64,000 nucleotides of DNA from AR12 sp036265915 (GCA_036265915.1 DATAOC010000005.1:1-64000), one strand, 5' to 3'. Positions 36,569 to 45,492 are shown, counted from the first letter of the stretch. Notes: generated by a model not told the origin, from the letters alone. Program-made: numbers and translations.

Positions 36569-37321
36569 ATGAACTTCCTCCGCTCCCGGTTCACGCAAGC
36601 GGTGGCCATCCTGGTGTTGGCGTTCGTGATCCTCCGCTATGGCATCCGGCCGGCGGCGCCGTGGAGCGTGCTGTCGCTCTACATGTTCATCATCACGCTG
36701 GCCGTGCTCGTCTTCGTCTCCTCGGACCGCGACTCCTGGGCCGATTTCGTCCGGCCGATCTGGACGACGCTCGTCCGGCCCGAGCGGCGCGCGCTGCGCA
36801 CCGCGCTCGTGATCCTGGTTCCGCTGCTGCTCGGCTACTACGCCTACACGCAGGCGGCCGCCAAGCCACAGGCGCCGCCGGAGCTGCGCGCCGTGCATCC
36901 GGCGCCGCCGGCGTCGATCCAGTTCCGCGGCAAGGAGATGAACATCTCGGGGCTCGAGAACCCGCTGCGCAAGGATCAGGCCGCGCTCGCCCAGCACATC
37001 GCCGCCGGCGGCGCGACGTACATCCGCAACTGCATGTACTGCCACGGCGACAACCTCGACGGTAAAGGGCACTTCGCGCCCGGGTTCAATCCGCCCCCGG
37101 CGAACTTCCAGGATCCGGGCACCATCGCGATGCTGCAGGAGGCCTATCTCTTCTGGCGCATCGCCAAGGGCGGACCCGGGCTGCCGAAGGAGTCGACGCC
37201 GTGGAACTCCGTGATGCCGTCGTGGGAAGACCGGCTCACCGAGGAGCAGATCTGGCAGGTGATCATGTACCTCTACGCGGCCACCGGCCAGCAGCCGCGT
37301 CGCTGGGAGGCCTCGCACTGA
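36569..37321 (+). CDS. Two-helix membrane monoheme cytochrome c
   Basis: A 250-residue protein with hydrophobic segments at about 10-25, 31-52 and 77-95, then a periplasmic cytochrome c domain with CMYCH (about 155) and the axial Met in NSVMPSWED (about 215). TEEQIWQVIMYLYAATG is the closing helix of a cytochrome c. It starts 4 bases after the diheme cytochrome stop and its own stop overlaps the next ATG, so it is a subunit of the same bd-like complex. Confidence 0.88.
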   Translation: MNFLRSRFTQAVAILVLAFVILRYGIRPAAPWSVLSLYMFIITLAVLVFVSSDRDSWADFVRPIWTTLVRPERRALRTALVILVPLLLGYYAYTQAAAKPQAPPELRAVHPAPPASIQFRGKEMNISGLENPLRKDQAALAQHIAAGGATYIRNCMYCHGDNLDGKGHFAPGFNPPPANFQDPGTIAMLQEAYLFWRIAKGGPGLPKESTPWNSVMPSWEDRLTEEQIWQVIMYLYAATGQQPRRWEASH

Positions 37322-38775
37322 TGCGCGCGGTGCTTGCGACCGCGGCCGCCCTCGCGCTGCTCGCCGCGCCGGCCATCGCGCGGGCGCAGGGCGACGCCAA
37401 CGCCGGCAAGGCGGTCTACGCCGTGAAATGCGCCGGCTGCCACGGTCCCAACGGCGACGGCAAGGGCCCGGCGGCCGAGCTGCTGCTGCCCAAGCCGCGC
37501 GACTTCACGTCCGGCATCTACAAGATCCGCACGACGGCGAACAAGACGCCGTCCGACCAGGACCTGTTCCGGATCATCAGCGACGGGATGCCCGGAACCT
37601 CCATGCCGGCGTGGAGCGTTCTTCCGGAGAAGGATCGGTGGAACCTGGTCGCCTACATCAAGACGTTCGCCGGCGACAAGCTCAAGGATCCACCGAAAAA
37701 GCTCGAGCTGCCCAAGGAGGTCGCCTCGTCCGAGGCGTCGATCAAGCGCGGCAAGGAGATGTACGAGGCGATCGAGTGTCACAAGTGCCACGGCGCCGAG
37801 GGGCGCGCCGACGGACCGTCGCGGCCCGAGCTGAAGGACGAGTGGGGCCACCCGGTGGCGCCGGCCAACCTGACCAAGCGCTGGAACTTCCGCGGCGGCC
37901 ACGGACGCACGGACATCGCCACGCGGATCGCCAACGGCGTCCTCGGCACGCCGATGCCGGCCTTCCTCGACGCCGTCGAGAAGCCGGAGGACGTCTGGCA
38001 CCTGACGAACTTCATCATGTCGCTCGGCCCGGACTCGCCTCACAACGCCACGCTGGTCACCGTGACCGCGGTGACCGAGGCCATTCCCGATGATCCGGCG
38101 GCGGAGCTCTGGAAGAAGATCGCTCCGAACAACATCCCGCTCATGGGACAGGTCATCGTCGATCCGCGGAACTTCAATCCGGCGATCGACCTCGTCTCCG
38201 TGCGTGCCGTCTACAACGACAAGGAGATCGCGTTTCATCTCACCTGGGACGATCCGTCCGAGTCGTCGAAGGGCGACGGCAAGACCACGTTCACCGACGC
38301 GATCTCGCTCCAGTTCCCGCCGCAGATCACCGGTGGCACCGAGCGCCCGTATTTTCTGATGGGCGACGGCTCGGACGCGGTGTACCAGCTGCGCTGGGAG
38401 CAGGGCAAGGGCGTGGCCGAGATGGCGGCGAACGGTCCGACGAAGATCGCGCCCATCAAGGGCGGCGAAGCCGCCGGCAAGGCGGTGTACGCGAACGGCC
38501 AGTACCGCGTCGTCATGAAGCGTCCACTGGTCGCGCAGGGGACCGAGCGGCCGACGTTCAGGCCCGCCGTCTTCACCCCGGTGGCGTTTCAGGCGTGGGA
38601 CGGTGGCGCGGGCGAGGCGGGGACAAAGATGTCGCTGACGTCGTGGTACTATCTGCGGCTGGAGGAGCCGCAGTCCAGCCGGAAATTCGTCATTCCTCCC
38701 GTCGTGACACTCCTCACGTTGGCGGCGATGGTCCTGATCGTGCGCGCGGCGCGGAGCCGCGCAACCCATACATAA
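37321..38775 (+). CDS. Diheme cytochrome c fused to ethylbenzene-dehydrogenase-like heme domain
   Basis: A 484-residue exported protein. Signal peptide (VLATAAALALLAAPAIARA), then two cytochrome c domains with CAGCH (about 40) and CHKCH (about 157), axial Met in GTSMPAWS and GTPMPAF. Residues about 255-450 (AVYNDKEIAFHLTWDDPSES; SLQFPPQ) look like the heme-b-binding EB_dh/DMSO-reductase-associated domain. A C-terminal helix (VVTLLTLAAMVLIV) anchors it. This would be a three-heme periplasmic module. It completes the bd-like four-gene set. The EB_dh assignment is by motif resemblance only. Confidence 0.83.
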   Translation: MRAVLATAAALALLAAPAIARAQGDANAGKAVYAVKCAGCHGPNGDGKGPAAELLLPKPRDFTSGIYKIRTTANKTPSDQDLFRIISDGMPGTSMPAWSVLPEKDRWNLVAYIKTFAGDKLKDPPKKLELPKEVASSEASIKRGKEMYEAIECHKCHGAEGRADGPSRPELKDEWGHPVAPANLTKRWNFRGGHGRTDIATRIANGVLGTPMPAFLDAVEKPEDVWHLTNFIMSLGPDSPHNATLVTVTAVTEAIPDDPAAELWKKIAPNNIPLMGQVIVDPRNFNPAIDLVSVRAVYNDKEIAFHLTWDDPSESSKGDGKTTFTDAISLQFPPQITGGTERPYFLMGDGSDAVYQLRWEQGKGVAEMAANGPTKIAPIKGGEAAGKAVYANGQYRVVMKRPLVAQGTERPTFRPAVFTPVAFQAWDGGAGEAGTKMSLTSWYYLRLEEPQSSRKFVIPPVVTLLTLAAMVLIVRAARSRATHT

Positions 38776-38797
38776 GAGCAAGCCAGGAGGTCGAGCC

Positions 38798-39499
38798 ATG
38801 CGGAAGACGTTCGTCGTGATCGCGGTGATGGGGCTCGTGGCCGGCGCGGTGGCGCTCGCGGCGGGGCCGCGATCCGCGACCGCACAGGGCGGCGGCACCG
38901 TCGAGGTCGACGTGAAGTACAACGGCGCCCCGGTCGTCGAGAAGGTGAAGGTCAACAAGGACACCGAGAAGTGCGGCACCGAGGCGCAGATCGAGAAGGT
39001 CGTGGTGGGCGCCAACAAGGGTCTCGCGAACGCCGTCGCCTCGGTGGCCGGCGCCAAGGGCAACCCGACCGCGAAGAAGGCCGTCGTCGACCAGCACGGC
39101 TGCAAGTTCGTGCCGCACGTGACGGCCATGACGCCGGGCGAGATCGAGTTCAAGAACTCCGACGACATCCTGCACAACCTGCACACGTACTCGACGGCGA
39201 ACCCCGCCATCAACAAGGCGCAGCCGAAGTTCAAGAAGACGATGACGGAGAAGTTCGAGAAGCCCGAGATCGTCAAGATCACCTGCGACGTGCACAGCTG
39301 GATGCTCGGCTGGGTGGCGGTGATGCCGCACCCGTTCTTCGGGGTCACCGACGGCAACGGCGTGGCCAAGATCGAGAACGTGCCGGCGGGCAAGCAGAAG
39401 ATCGAGGTGTGGCACGAGGTGCTCGGCAAGCAGGAGAAGGACGTCGACGTGAAGGCGGGGCAGACGACCAAGGTCAGCTTCGAGATGAAGGGCAAGTAG
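38798..39499 (+). CDS. Cupredoxin-like exported protein with peptidase-regulatory beta domain
   Basis: A 233-residue secreted protein. Signal peptide ends near ATAQGG; an ideal AGGAGG precedes the ATG. The first two thirds look like a type 1 copper fold: His in DILHNLHTYS and the cluster CDVHSWMLGW (Cys, His +3, Met +6). The end (GVTDGNGVAKIENVPAGKQK) is a carboxypeptidase-regulatory-like beta sandwich. It sits between the bd-like cytochromes and oxidase subunit II, so electron transfer to, or copper delivery for, the CuA site are both plausible. A second copy of this design is at 46227. Confidence 0.78.
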   Translation: MRKTFVVIAVMGLVAGAVALAAGPRSATAQGGGTVEVDVKYNGAPVVEKVKVNKDTEKCGTEAQIEKVVVGANKGLANAVASVAGAKGNPTAKKAVVDQHGCKFVPHVTAMTPGEIEFKNSDDILHNLHTYSTANPAINKAQPKFKKTMTEKFEKPEIVKITCDVHSWMLGWVAVMPHPFFGVTDGNGVAKIENVPAGKQKIEVWHEVLGKQEKDVDVKAGQTTKVSFEMKGK

Positions 39500-39508
39500 G
39501 GAGATCCC

Positions 39509-40228
39509 ATGCTCGACTGGTGGCTGCCGGAGAACGTCTCGACATACGGCCGTGACATCGACTGGCTGTTCCACCTGATCTACGCCATCACGGGCATCAC
39601 GTTCGTCCTGGTGGCGGTCACGCTGATCGCCTTCCTCGTGATGTACCGCGATCGTCCCGGGCGGCGCGCGCGGTACACCCACGGCAACAGCACGCTCGAG
39701 ATCGTGTGGACGGTGGTGCCGTCGCTGATCCTCGTGATCCTCACGTTCCTGTCCGCGCCGACGTGGGCGAAGATCAAGATGTCGGCACCGCCGAGCGACG
39801 TCGCGGTGGACGTGACCGCCAAGCAATTCAACTGGCAGGTGAAGTACCCCAACTCCGACAAGGTGTTCCTCGACGAGATGCACGTGCCGGTCAACAAGGT
39901 CGTGCACGTCAATCTCCGCTCGCAGGACGTCATCCACAGCTTCTTCGTGCCGCAGTTCCGCATCAAGCAGGACGCGGTGCCCGGCCGCGCCATCCGGGTC
40001 TGGTTCGAGGTCACGAAGCCCGGGAAGTACGAATGGCCGTGCGCCGAGCTGTGCGGCTTCGGCCATTCCGGTATGCGCGGCTGGGTGTACGTGCACAGCG
40101 CCGAGGACTACGCGAAGTGGATGGCCGAGAACGTCGTCGCGGACGCCAAGCCCGCCGACGCGGCCGCCAGCGAGGCGAAGAAGGACACGACGCCCGCCGA
40201 TACGACGGGAGGGAAGGCGAAGAAATGA
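39509..40228 (+). CDS. coxB: Cytochrome c oxidase subunit II (CuA)
   Basis: A 239-residue subunit II with two helices (about 20-45, 65-85) and a periplasmic CuA domain: His in DVIHSFFVPQ and WPCAELCGFGHSGMRG with the CxxxCxxxHxxM ligands complete. TAKQFNWQVKYP is the aromatic docking region. No cytochrome c domain is fused, so the enzyme is aa3 rather than caa3 type and needs a separate donor. The C-terminus is an Ala/Lys-rich tail. ATGA overlap with subunit I. Confidence 0.95.
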   Translation: MLDWWLPENVSTYGRDIDWLFHLIYAITGITFVLVAVTLIAFLVMYRDRPGRRARYTHGNSTLEIVWTVVPSLILVILTFLSAPTWAKIKMSAPPSDVAVDVTAKQFNWQVKYPNSDKVFLDEMHVPVNKVVHVNLRSQDVIHSFFVPQFRIKQDAVPGRAIRVWFEVTKPGKYEWPCAELCGFGHSGMRGWVYVHSAEDYAKWMAENVVADAKPADAAASEAKKDTTPADTTGGKAKK

Positions 40229-41979
40229 CCGCTCACGCGGCGACGCACGCGACTCACGCGGCCCACGAGCACCACGAGCTCGGGTTCCTGCGAACCTACA
40301 TCTTCTCGACGGATCACAAGATGATCGGCCGGCAATTCATGTTCCTCGGCCTCTTCATGATGATCCTGGGCGGCCTGCTCGCCCTCATCGTGCGCTGGCA
40401 GCTCGCGTGGCCGGAGACGGCGGTGCCCGGGCTGTCGATGATCCTGAAGGACACGGGCGGCGTGCTCGAGCCGGGTCAATACAACATGGCGTTCACGATG
40501 CACGCCACCATCATGATCTTCTTCGTCGTCATGCCGATCCTGGCCGGTGGCTTCGGGAACTTCCTGATCCCGCTCATGATCGGCGCGCGCGACATGGCCT
40601 TCCCGGTCCTCAACATGCTGTCGTTCTGGGTGGGCGCGATCGCCGGCGTCATCATGCTGTGCGGCTTCTTCGTGGAAGGCGGGCACGCCGCCGCCGGCTG
40701 GACGTCCTACGCGCCGCTGTCGGCGGTGCCGTCGTACACCGGCGTGAACTGGGGCCAGAATCTCTGGTGCATCAGCCTCTTCATCCTCGGCATCTCGTCG
40801 ATGATGGGCTCGATCAACTACATCACCACCGTCATCAACATGCGCGCGCCGGGCATGACCCTGTTCCGCATGCCGCTGGTGATCTGGTCGCTGTTCATCA
40901 CGGCCATCCTGCTGCTGCTCGCGCTGCCCGTGCTGACCTCGGCGGTCGCCATGCTGCTGTTCGATCGCACGCTCGGCACCTCGTGGTTCGCGCCGACGGG
41001 TGGCGGCGAGCCGCTGCTCTGGCAGCACCTGTTCTGGTACTTCGGTCACCCCGAGGTCTACATCCTCATCCTGCCCGCGATGGGCATCGCGTCCGAGATC
41101 CTGCCGGTCTTCTCGCGCAAGCCGGTGTTCGGCTATCACGCCATGGCGTTCTCGATGATCGCCATCGCGTTTCTGTCCTGGATCGTCTACGGCCATCACA
41201 TGTTCGTGAGCGGCATGAGCCCGGCCCTCGGCATGGCCTTCACCGTCACCACGATGATCATCGCGGTGCCGTCGGCCATTAAGACGTTCAACTGGCTCGG
41301 CACGCTGTGGGGCGGCCGCATCCAGTTCACGGTGCCGATGCTGAACGCGCTCGCCTTCGTGTCGATGTTCGTCATCGGCGGCCTGAGCGGCATCTTCATG
41401 GCGTCCACGCCGGTCGACATCTACATCCAGGACACCTACTTCATCGTCGCCCACATCCACTACGTCGTGTTCGGCGGCTCGATCTTCGGCGCCTTCGCGG
41501 CGCTCTACTACTGGTTCCCGAAGATCTTCGGCCGCATGACCAACGTGCCGCTCGGGCACCTGCACTTCTGGGGAACCTTCATCTTCTTCAACTGGACCTT
41601 CTTCCCGATGCACATCCTCGGGGTGGGCGGTCAGATGCGCCGCATCTACAACCCCATGCAGTACGAGTTCCTGCAGCACCAGCAGCACTGGAACGTGTTC
41701 ATCACCATCGGCGCGATCTGCCTCGGGCTGGCGCAGATCCCGTTCGTCATCAACTTCTTCTGGTCGCTCTTCGCGGGCAAGAAGGCGCCGATGAACCCGT
41801 GGAACGCCAACACGCTCGAGTGGCAGGCCACCTCGCCGCCGCCGCACCTGAACTGGGGTGACACGCTGCCGACCGTCTATCGCGGCCCGTACGAGTACAG
41901 CGACCCCGACGCCAAGGACGATTTCCTGCCGCAGACCCAGCCGGCGCTGCACGGGGCGTCCGCACGCCGGCGGCACTGA
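40225..41979 (+). CDS. coxA: Cytochrome c oxidase subunit I (aa3, type A1)
   Basis: A 584-residue heme-copper oxidase subunit I with twelve helices. Ligands: low-spin His in FTMHATIMIF, CuB His and cross-linked Tyr in WYFGHPEVYILILP (the Glu there marks a type A1 D-channel), the HH pair in VYGHHMFVSGM, and HIHYVVFGG for heme a3/a. GARDMAFPVLNMLSFW holds the D-channel Asp and Asn. A His-rich N-terminus (THATHAAHEHHE) precedes the first helix and could bind metal. Start ATG overlaps the subunit II stop. Confidence 0.96.
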   Translation: MTAHAATHATHAAHEHHELGFLRTYIFSTDHKMIGRQFMFLGLFMMILGGLLALIVRWQLAWPETAVPGLSMILKDTGGVLEPGQYNMAFTMHATIMIFFVVMPILAGGFGNFLIPLMIGARDMAFPVLNMLSFWVGAIAGVIMLCGFFVEGGHAAAGWTSYAPLSAVPSYTGVNWGQNLWCISLFILGISSMMGSINYITTVINMRAPGMTLFRMPLVIWSLFITAILLLLALPVLTSAVAMLLFDRTLGTSWFAPTGGGEPLLWQHLFWYFGHPEVYILILPAMGIASEILPVFSRKPVFGYHAMAFSMIAIAFLSWIVYGHHMFVSGMSPALGMAFTVTTMIIAVPSAIKTFNWLGTLWGGRIQFTVPMLNALAFVSMFVIGGLSGIFMASTPVDIYIQDTYFIVAHIHYVVFGGSIFGAFAALYYWFPKIFGRMTNVPLGHLHFWGTFIFFNWTFFPMHILGVGGQMRRIYNPMQYEFLQHQQHWNVFITIGAICLGLAQIPFVINFFWSLFAGKKAPMNPWNANTLEWQATSPPPHLNWGDTLPTVYRGPYEYSDPDAKDDFLPQTQPALHGASARRRH

Positions 41980-41999
41980 GCGACGCGTGGCGTAGCACC

Positions 42000-42899
42000 A
42001 TGCTGGCTCATCGTCTGGCGCTGTCGACGGCGGCCGCGACCGCGGTGCTGATCGTGTTCGGGGGGCTCGTGACCAACACCGGGGCGGCCCTCGCCGTCCC
42101 GGACTGGCCGAGCACGTTCGGTCACAACATGTTCCTCTACCCGTGGTCCGGCATGGTGGGCGGCATCTTCTTCGAGCACAGCCATCGGCTGCTCGGCGCG
42201 CTCGTCGGCCTGCTCACCGTCGCCCTCGCGATGGCGCTCTACCGGCGCGGTGGCCGGCTCCGCGTGCTCGGGCTCATCGCGGTCGGCGCCGTGGTCCTGC
42301 AGGGCCTCGTCGGCGGCCTGCGCGTGGTGCTCCGCGCCGACGCGCTGGCGATGGTGCACGGGCCGCTGGCGCAGGCGTTCTTCGCCCTCGTCAGCGCGGT
42401 GGCGTTTCTGACGTCGGCCGCCGCCGCGCGTCCCGTGGTGGCGTTCGACGCGGGGCTGCGCCGGCTGGCCGTCGTGAGCGTCGCCGCCGTCTACGCGCAG
42501 ATCGTGCTCGGCGCGCTGCTCACGCACGCCGGCTGGCTGCTGCTCCACGTGGCCGGCGCGATGCTCGTCTTCGCCGTGCTGCCGATCCTCACCGCGCGCG
42601 CGCGGCGGACGGGTGACGTGGTGGCCGCACCGCTCGCGAGGAGCCTCCTCGCGCTGCTCGCGGTGCAGCTCGCCCTCGGCCTCGGAGCGTACCTGGCGCG
42701 CTTCTCCGGGATCTGGATTCCCGGCGGCCAGCTGAGCATGCTGGTGGTCCCGGTGGCCCACCGTCTGGTGGGTGGCATCATCCTCGCGACGAGCGTCGTG
42801 CTCGCCGTACGGCTCGCCGCCGCCGTCCCGGTCGCCGCGAGCGATGCAGCCCGACGTGCCGAGCGCGTGACGCTGGCGCGCGGCGGGGCGCGCGCATGA
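42000..42899 (+). CDS. ctaA: Heme A synthase (CtaA/Cox15)
   Basis: A 299-residue membrane protein with eight helices. VTNTGAALAVPDWPSTFG (about 25), FFEHSHRLLGALVG (about 58), AMVHGPLAQAFFA (about 117) and VPVAHRLVGGIIL (about 250) contain the conserved His residues of Cox15/CtaA, which oxidises heme O to heme A. No Cys pair is seen in the first loop. It starts 20 bases after coxA and overlaps ctaB by ATGA, so cofactor synthesis is co-expressed with the oxidase. Confidence 0.92.
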   Translation: MLAHRLALSTAAATAVLIVFGGLVTNTGAALAVPDWPSTFGHNMFLYPWSGMVGGIFFEHSHRLLGALVGLLTVALAMALYRRGGRLRVLGLIAVGAVVLQGLVGGLRVVLRADALAMVHGPLAQAFFALVSAVAFLTSAAAARPVVAFDAGLRRLAVVSVAAVYAQIVLGALLTHAGWLLLHVAGAMLVFAVLPILTARARRTGDVVAAPLARSLLALLAVQLALGLGAYLARFSGIWIPGGQLSMLVVPVAHRLVGGIILATSVVLAVRLAAAVPVAASDAARRAERVTLARGGARA

Positions 42900-43798
42900 C
42901 GCCGCCGTCCGAGGTCATCGTCGTTCCGCTCGCCCGCGCCCGCCGTCGCGTCGTGGCCGACCTCATCTCGCTCACGAAGCCGCGCGTGGTCCTGATGATC
43001 CTCGTGACCACGATCGTCGGCTACTACGTCGGGCTCGCGGGCGCGCCGGACTATGCGCGCCTGCTACACCTGCTCATCGGGACCGCGCTTGCCGCCGGCG
43101 GCACGCTGGCGCTGAACATGTACTGGGAGCGCGACGTCGACGCGCTCATGCAGCGGACGCGGCTGCGGCCGCTGCCCGATGGGCGCCTGGCCCCGCTCGA
43201 GGCGCTGCTGTTCGGCGCCGCCATCACGCTGGCCGGCCTCGCGTACCTCGCGGCGTGCGTGAGCCTGCGGGCGGCCGCGGTGACCGGCGCGACGTTCGTC
43301 CTCTACCTCTTCGCCTACACGCCGCTCAAGCTGCGCAGCCCGCTCTGCACGCTCGTCGGCGCCATACCGGGCGCGCTGCCGCCGGTCACCGGCTGGGTGG
43401 CCGCACGCGACGAGCTCGGCGTGGGCGCCTGGGTCCTTTTCGGCATTCTGTTCCTGTGGCAGCTGCCGCACACGCTGGCCATCGGCCGCCTCTACCGCGA
43501 CGACTACGCGCGCGCCGGCGTCCGGCTGCTGCCCGTGATCGACGCGCAGGGCTCGAGCACCGAGCGGCAGATCATGACCGGCTGCCTGGCGCTGCTCGCC
43601 GTCAGCCTGCTCCCGACGCTGGTGGGACTCGCGGGCGGTGTCTATTTTGCGGGCGCGCTGGCGCTCGGCGTGGCGTTCGCCGGGTTCGGCGCCTGGCAGG
43701 CCGTGGTGCCGTCGCTGGGCGGCGCGCGCCGCGTGCTGTACGCCTCGCTCCTCTACCTGCCGGCGCTGCTGGCGCTGCTGGCGTTCGACAAGGCATGA
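42896..43798 (+). CDS. ctaB: Protoheme IX farnesyltransferase (heme O synthase)
   Basis: A 300-residue UbiA-family prenyltransferase. LTKPRVVLMILVTTIVGYY opens the first helix; NMYWERDVDALMQRTRLRPL (about 75) is the first Asp-rich NxxxDxxxD active motif, and YRDDYARAGVRLLPV the second loop. It farnesylates heme B to heme O ahead of CtaA. Coupled at both ends by ATGA overlaps. Confidence 0.94.
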   Translation: MTPPSEVIVVPLARARRRVVADLISLTKPRVVLMILVTTIVGYYVGLAGAPDYARLLHLLIGTALAAGGTLALNMYWERDVDALMQRTRLRPLPDGRLAPLEALLFGAAITLAGLAYLAACVSLRAAAVTGATFVLYLFAYTPLKLRSPLCTLVGAIPGALPPVTGWVAARDELGVGAWVLFGILFLWQLPHTLAIGRLYRDDYARAGVRLLPVIDAQGSSTERQIMTGCLALLAVSLLPTLVGLAGGVYFAGALALGVAFAGFGAWQAVVPSLGGARRVLYASLLYLPALLALLAFDKA

Positions 43799-43908
43799 GC
43801 CGCATATTCGACGACCTCACGCAGCGCAATCGCCGGACGCGGCGCATCCTGTTCGCCATCATCGGCGTGCTGGCGCTGGCGACGTTCCTGGCGGGGATCC
43901 GCTGGTGA
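43795..43908 (+). CDS. 37-residue single-helix protein in the oxidase operon
   Basis: A 37-residue frame: basic N-terminus (MSRIFDDLTQRNRRTRRI) and one membrane helix (LFAIIGVLALATFLAGI). Its ATG overlaps the ctaB stop and its TGA overlaps the GTG of the subunit III-like gene, so both ends are held by 4-base couplings; this strongly suggests a real gene. I do not recognise the family; small single-helix subunits or assembly factors are common in cytochrome oxidase operons. Confidence 0.72.
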   Translation: MSRIFDDLTQRNRRTRRILFAIIGVLALATFLAGIRW

Positions 43909-44579
43909 GCTCGGCGCTGCAGTCGCCGCCGCGGCCCACCGCGCGCAAGACGAACGGCCGCGTGCCGCCGTTGCCGCCGGAGCGCGGCTGGGGCGGCGAC
44001 GACGACCGCGATCCGCAGCCGCGGCGCGGCCTCGACAATCTCCGTGTTGCCCTGCTGTTCTTCATGGGCGCGGAGATGATGTTCTTCGCGGCGCTGGTGT
44101 CGGCGCTCTTCGTGCTCCGGCTCGGCATGGCCGCGTGGCCGCCGCCGCTCGAGCCGCGGCTGCCGGTCGCCGTCACCGCCGTGAACACGGTCGTGCTGCT
44201 CTATTCGAGTGTCAGCATGCGCGCTGCCGTCCGCGCGCTGCGCGGTGGCACGCGCGCGACATTCGTGCGGCTGCTCGCGACCACGGCCGCGCTCGGCGCG
44301 ACCTTCCTGCTGGTGCAGGGCTACGAGTGGGTCCGGCTGATACATTTCGGCCTGACGCTGTCGTCCGGCATCTACGGCGCGACCTTCTACACGCTGATCG
44401 GCCTGCACGCACTGCACGTGACGGGCGCGCTGGTGTGGCTGCTGGCCACGACGTGGCTCGCGCGCCGTGGCGCCTTCGCGGCGCCCGGCCGGGCGACGCC
44501 CGTCCAGGCCTGCGCCATGTACTGGCACTTCGTCGTCGCGCTCTGGCCGGGCCTGTTCGTCGCGGTGTACCTGCTATGA
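43905..44579 (+). CDS. Cytochrome c oxidase subunit III-like protein (first copy)
   Basis: A 224-residue protein. After a 45-residue Pro/Arg/Asp-rich extension, five helices follow with subunit III motifs: LRVALLFFMGAEMMFFAALV, LVQGYEWVRLIHFGL, TFYTLIGLHALHVTGALVW and CAMYWHFVVALWPGLFVAVY. The conserved Glu of helix III lies in QGYEW. It differs clearly from the second subunit III gene at 44872. Start GTG coupled to the 37-residue gene. It could be the true subunit III or a NorE-like relative. Confidence 0.85.
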   Translation: MSSALQSPPRPTARKTNGRVPPLPPERGWGGDDDRDPQPRRGLDNLRVALLFFMGAEMMFFAALVSALFVLRLGMAAWPPPLEPRLPVAVTAVNTVVLLYSSVSMRAAVRALRGGTRATFVRLLATTAALGATFLLVQGYEWVRLIHFGLTLSSGIYGATFYTLIGLHALHVTGALVWLLATTWLARRGAFAAPGRATPVQACAMYWHFVVALWPGLFVAVYLL

Positions 44580-44875
44580 GCCGCACGGCGGGCTCGGTGC
44601 TGCTGGCCGTCCTCGCGGCGCTGTCGCCGCGGCCGGCCGCCGCGTGCGCGATGTGCATGTCGTCGGCATTCGGCGATCGCTCGTACACCTGGCCCTACAT
44701 CGGACTGATCCTGGCGCCGTTCCTCGTCGGCGTCGTCATCGCGGTCGTCCTCGCCTGGCACACGGGCTGGCGCTGGACGGACGCGAGATACCGCGTGTCG
44801 GCGTGGTTCGCGGGGCTGCGAGCGCGGCCCCGGCGTGATGCCCTCTCACCCAGCACCAACACGGAGACGACATGA
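44576..44875 (+). CDS. Small exported/membrane protein with CAMC motif
   Basis: A 99-residue protein with a signal peptide (GSVLLAVLAALSPRPAAA), a Cys pair CAMCMSSAFGDRSYTWPYIG right after the cleavage site, one membrane helix (LAPFLVGVVIAVVLAWHTGW) and a basic tail. The CxMCM next to the membrane could bind copper or heme, which would fit an assembly role beside subunit III genes. No family recognised. ATGA overlaps on both sides. Confidence 0.72.
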   Translation: MSRTAGSVLLAVLAALSPRPAAACAMCMSSAFGDRSYTWPYIGLILAPFLVGVVIAVVLAWHTGWRWTDARYRVSAWFAGLRARPRRDALSPSTNTETT

Positions 44876-45492
44876 GTCAGGCCGTGACCGCGCACGGGGC
44901 GGCGGTAGAGCCCGCCGAGTCCCCGCTCACACCAGAGAGCTGGGGCAAGCTCGGGATGTGGATGTTCCTGGCCGGCGATGCCGTCGGCTTCGGCACGCTG
45001 CTGGCCGGCTACGGCGCCATGCGCGCAACCAGCGCCGACTGGCCGAATCCGTTCGAGGTCCTCGGTATCAACCTCACCGCGCTGATGACGTTCCTGCTGA
45101 TCTGCTCCAGCGTCACGATGGTCAAGGCGCTCGAGTGGCTGAGCAAGAGCAACCGCGAGCGGGCGCGGATGTTCCTCGGCTTCACGGCGCTCGGCGGGGC
45201 GATCTTCGTCTCACTGCAGGCCTACGAGTGGACGCATCTGATCCACCGCGGACTGCACATCAACGGCAACCCGTGGGGCGCCACGCTGTTCGGGACCTCG
45301 TTCTTCATCATCACGGGATTCCACGGTCTGCACGTGACGGCCGGGGTGTTCTACCTGCTCTGGGCCATCTCGGTCGTCTCCCGCCGGCGGGACCCGGCCG
45401 CGAGCTACAACTTCGTCGAGATCACCGGTCTCTACTGGCACTTCGTCGACCTCGTGTGGATCATGGTGTTCACCTTCATGTATCTCCTGTAG
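44872..45492 (+). CDS. coxC: Cytochrome c oxidase subunit III (second copy)
   Basis: A 206-residue five-helix subunit III. KLGMWMFLAGDAVGFGTLLA, SLQAYEWTHLIHRGLHI, TSFFIITGFHGLHVTAGVFY and TGLYWHFVDLVWIMVFTFMY are canonical; the Glu in QAYEW is kept. It lacks the first two helices of the seven-helix form, as in many bacterial quinol/cytochrome oxidases. It overlaps the CAMC gene and is followed 10 bases later by subunit IV. Confidence 0.92.
   Translation: MSQAVTAHGAAVEPAESPLTPESWGKLGMWMFLAGDAVGFGTLLAGYGAMRATSADWPNPFEVLGINLTALMTFLLICSSVTMVKALEWLSKSNRERARMFLGFTALGGAIFVSLQAYEWTHLIHRGLHINGNPWGATLFGTSFFIITGFHGLHVTAGVFYLLWAISVVSRRRDPAASYNFVEITGLYWHFVDLVWIMVFTFMYLL

Noticed and set aside
33968..41976. 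Long minus-strand frames opposite the oxidase genes
   Set aside because: His/Asp/Arg-rich shadows of membrane protein genes, without start signals or family motifs.
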